DNA from: a virus
Strand: one strand, 5' to 3'
IMG/VR virus record: IMGVR_UViG_3300046488_000208
Location: 1-64,000 of that record
Length of the DNA: 64,000 bases
Shown here: positions 63,595 to 64,000 of the stretch, piece after piece
Position numbering within the stretch: the stretch's first letter is position 1
Layout of the letters: each line of letters starts with the position of its first letter
The notes under the pieces: generated by a model
What the model saw: the letters and a program-made list of their open reading frames with translations, nothing else
Told to the model about the DNA's origin: nothing
Databases searched by the model: none
Made by a program: the position numbers and the translations under genes

Positions 63595-63924
63595 ATGACA
63601 AGAAAAGAATTTAAAGAATTGGTAAGCGTTCACAAATACGGAAGTAAACGCAATCCTAATGGTATTACAGCAATCTTCTTCGATTGGAAGACCAATGATG
63701 AAGGTAATGGCTTTAAGTATTGCGTATTCGCACGCAATTGCAATGCTAAGACAGATGAACTACTGAAAATGTTACAGGACTTCATTGAGCAAAAAATTGA
63801 AGATGTCCCTTGGTATGTACAATTGATTATGGCAATGATTGACAAACAGAGATTCAAAGTACCTTTGCAATCTTCGGGACTGAACACAATGAGAAAAGTT
63901 GAACCACTAATACAGAAAGTATAA
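63595..63924 (+). CDS. Unknown protein (109 aa)
   Basis: MTRKEFKELVSVHKYGSKRN, ITAIFFDWKTNDEGNGFKYC, then a helical LLKMLQDFIEQKIEDVPWYV. Stop and next start overlap. No family recognised. Confidence 0.6.
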   Translation: MTRKEFKELVSVHKYGSKRNPNGITAIFFDWKTNDEGNGFKYCVFARNCNAKTDELLKMLQDFIEQKIEDVPWYVQLIMAMIDKQRFKVPLQSSGLNTMRKVEPLIQKV

Positions 63925-64000
63925 TGAGTAAGCCAAAATTTTACCAAGCAGTATTGCAGGAAGTCGAAGGTGACGTACTTGCAAAAGCCTTTCCGGAAAA
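63924..64000 (+). CDS. Unknown protein, 3' end outside window
   Basis: Begins MSKPKFYQAVLQEVEGDVLA and is still open at the window edge. The ATG shares a base with the preceding TAA stop, so the pair is co-translated. Confidence 0.6.
   Translation, partial: MSKPKFYQAVLQEVEGDVLAKAFPE

Noticed and set aside
1-64000. Complete reassignment of TAG to a sense codon
   Set aside because: About ten genes end in TAG, one directly before a terminator, and only one gene clearly needs TAG as sense, so partial suppression fits better.
1-64000. CRISPR array or Cas genes
   Set aside because: No regularly spaced direct repeats were seen; the repeats found are coding repeats, promoter copies or IS ends. The RuvC proteins are TnpB, not Cas12, by length and by their transposase partners.

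Overview
The window is a 64 kb AT-rich fragment that reads as part of a large (jumbo-type) tailed phage genome infecting a Bacteroidetes host. The phage signs are tightly overlapping small genes of unknown family, a dense tRNA array, many free-standing homing endonucleases and nucleotide-metabolism and RNA-repair enzymes. The Bacteroidetes signs are TAnnTTTG-like -7 boxes, almost no Shine-Dalgarno sequences, a DUF5020-like outer-membrane protein and Bacteroidetes-style lipoproteins. No capsid, tail, terminase or polymerase gene is in view, so the phage assignment is inference from gene content.

Layout. 1-8.5 kb: the end of a class II ribonucleotide reductase, a helicase carrying seven copies of a 44-residue repeat, a GIY-YIG endonuclease with five copies of the same repeat, ribbon-helix-helix proteins and a VWA protein. 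8.6-16.4 kb: nineteen tRNA genes with small ORFs and HNH endonucleases between them; several spacers fold into long hairpins. 17-24 kb: small genes, an RNase P RNA candidate directly followed by a ribosomal protein bL12 homologue, tRNA-Ser, a tRNA with a CUA (amber-reading) anticodon and a peptidyl-tRNA hydrolase 2-like gene with an in-frame TAG. 24-36 kb: a dATP/dGTP diphosphohydrolase-HAD fusion, a phosphoesterase, three exported proteins, a nucleotidyltransferase, an EXD2-like HNH protein and a GMP reductase-like enzyme. 36-54.9 kb: mostly small genes, a short minus-strand block with a tRNA-like RNA, an IS200/IS605 element, a long chain of overlapping genes that includes an RNA ligase, and large proteins with ADP-ribosyltransferase and GNAT domains. 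54.9-64 kb: an IS607 element inside a homing-endonuclease gene, a G-rich island, an ECF sigma factor and a series of single genes each behind the same promoter.

How it fits together. The best candidate for an undescribed system is a phage ECF-sigma regulon: about fifteen promoters of the form TGTAAC-N16/17-CGTATAA (the AAC and CGT signature of ECF sigma factors) drive the bL12 gene, the nucleotidyltransferase gene and the whole 59-64 kb early-looking block, and an ECF sigma factor is encoded in that block. A second theme is translation takeover: tRNAs, RNase P RNA, a nucleotidyltransferase, an RNA ligase, PTH2, bL12 and an amber-suppressor tRNA. A third is possible head-packaged effectors: ADP-ribosyltransferase-type proteins share a short N-terminal amphipathic leader resembling the T4 capsid-targeting sequence. 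All assignments come from reading the sequence; no database search was run.
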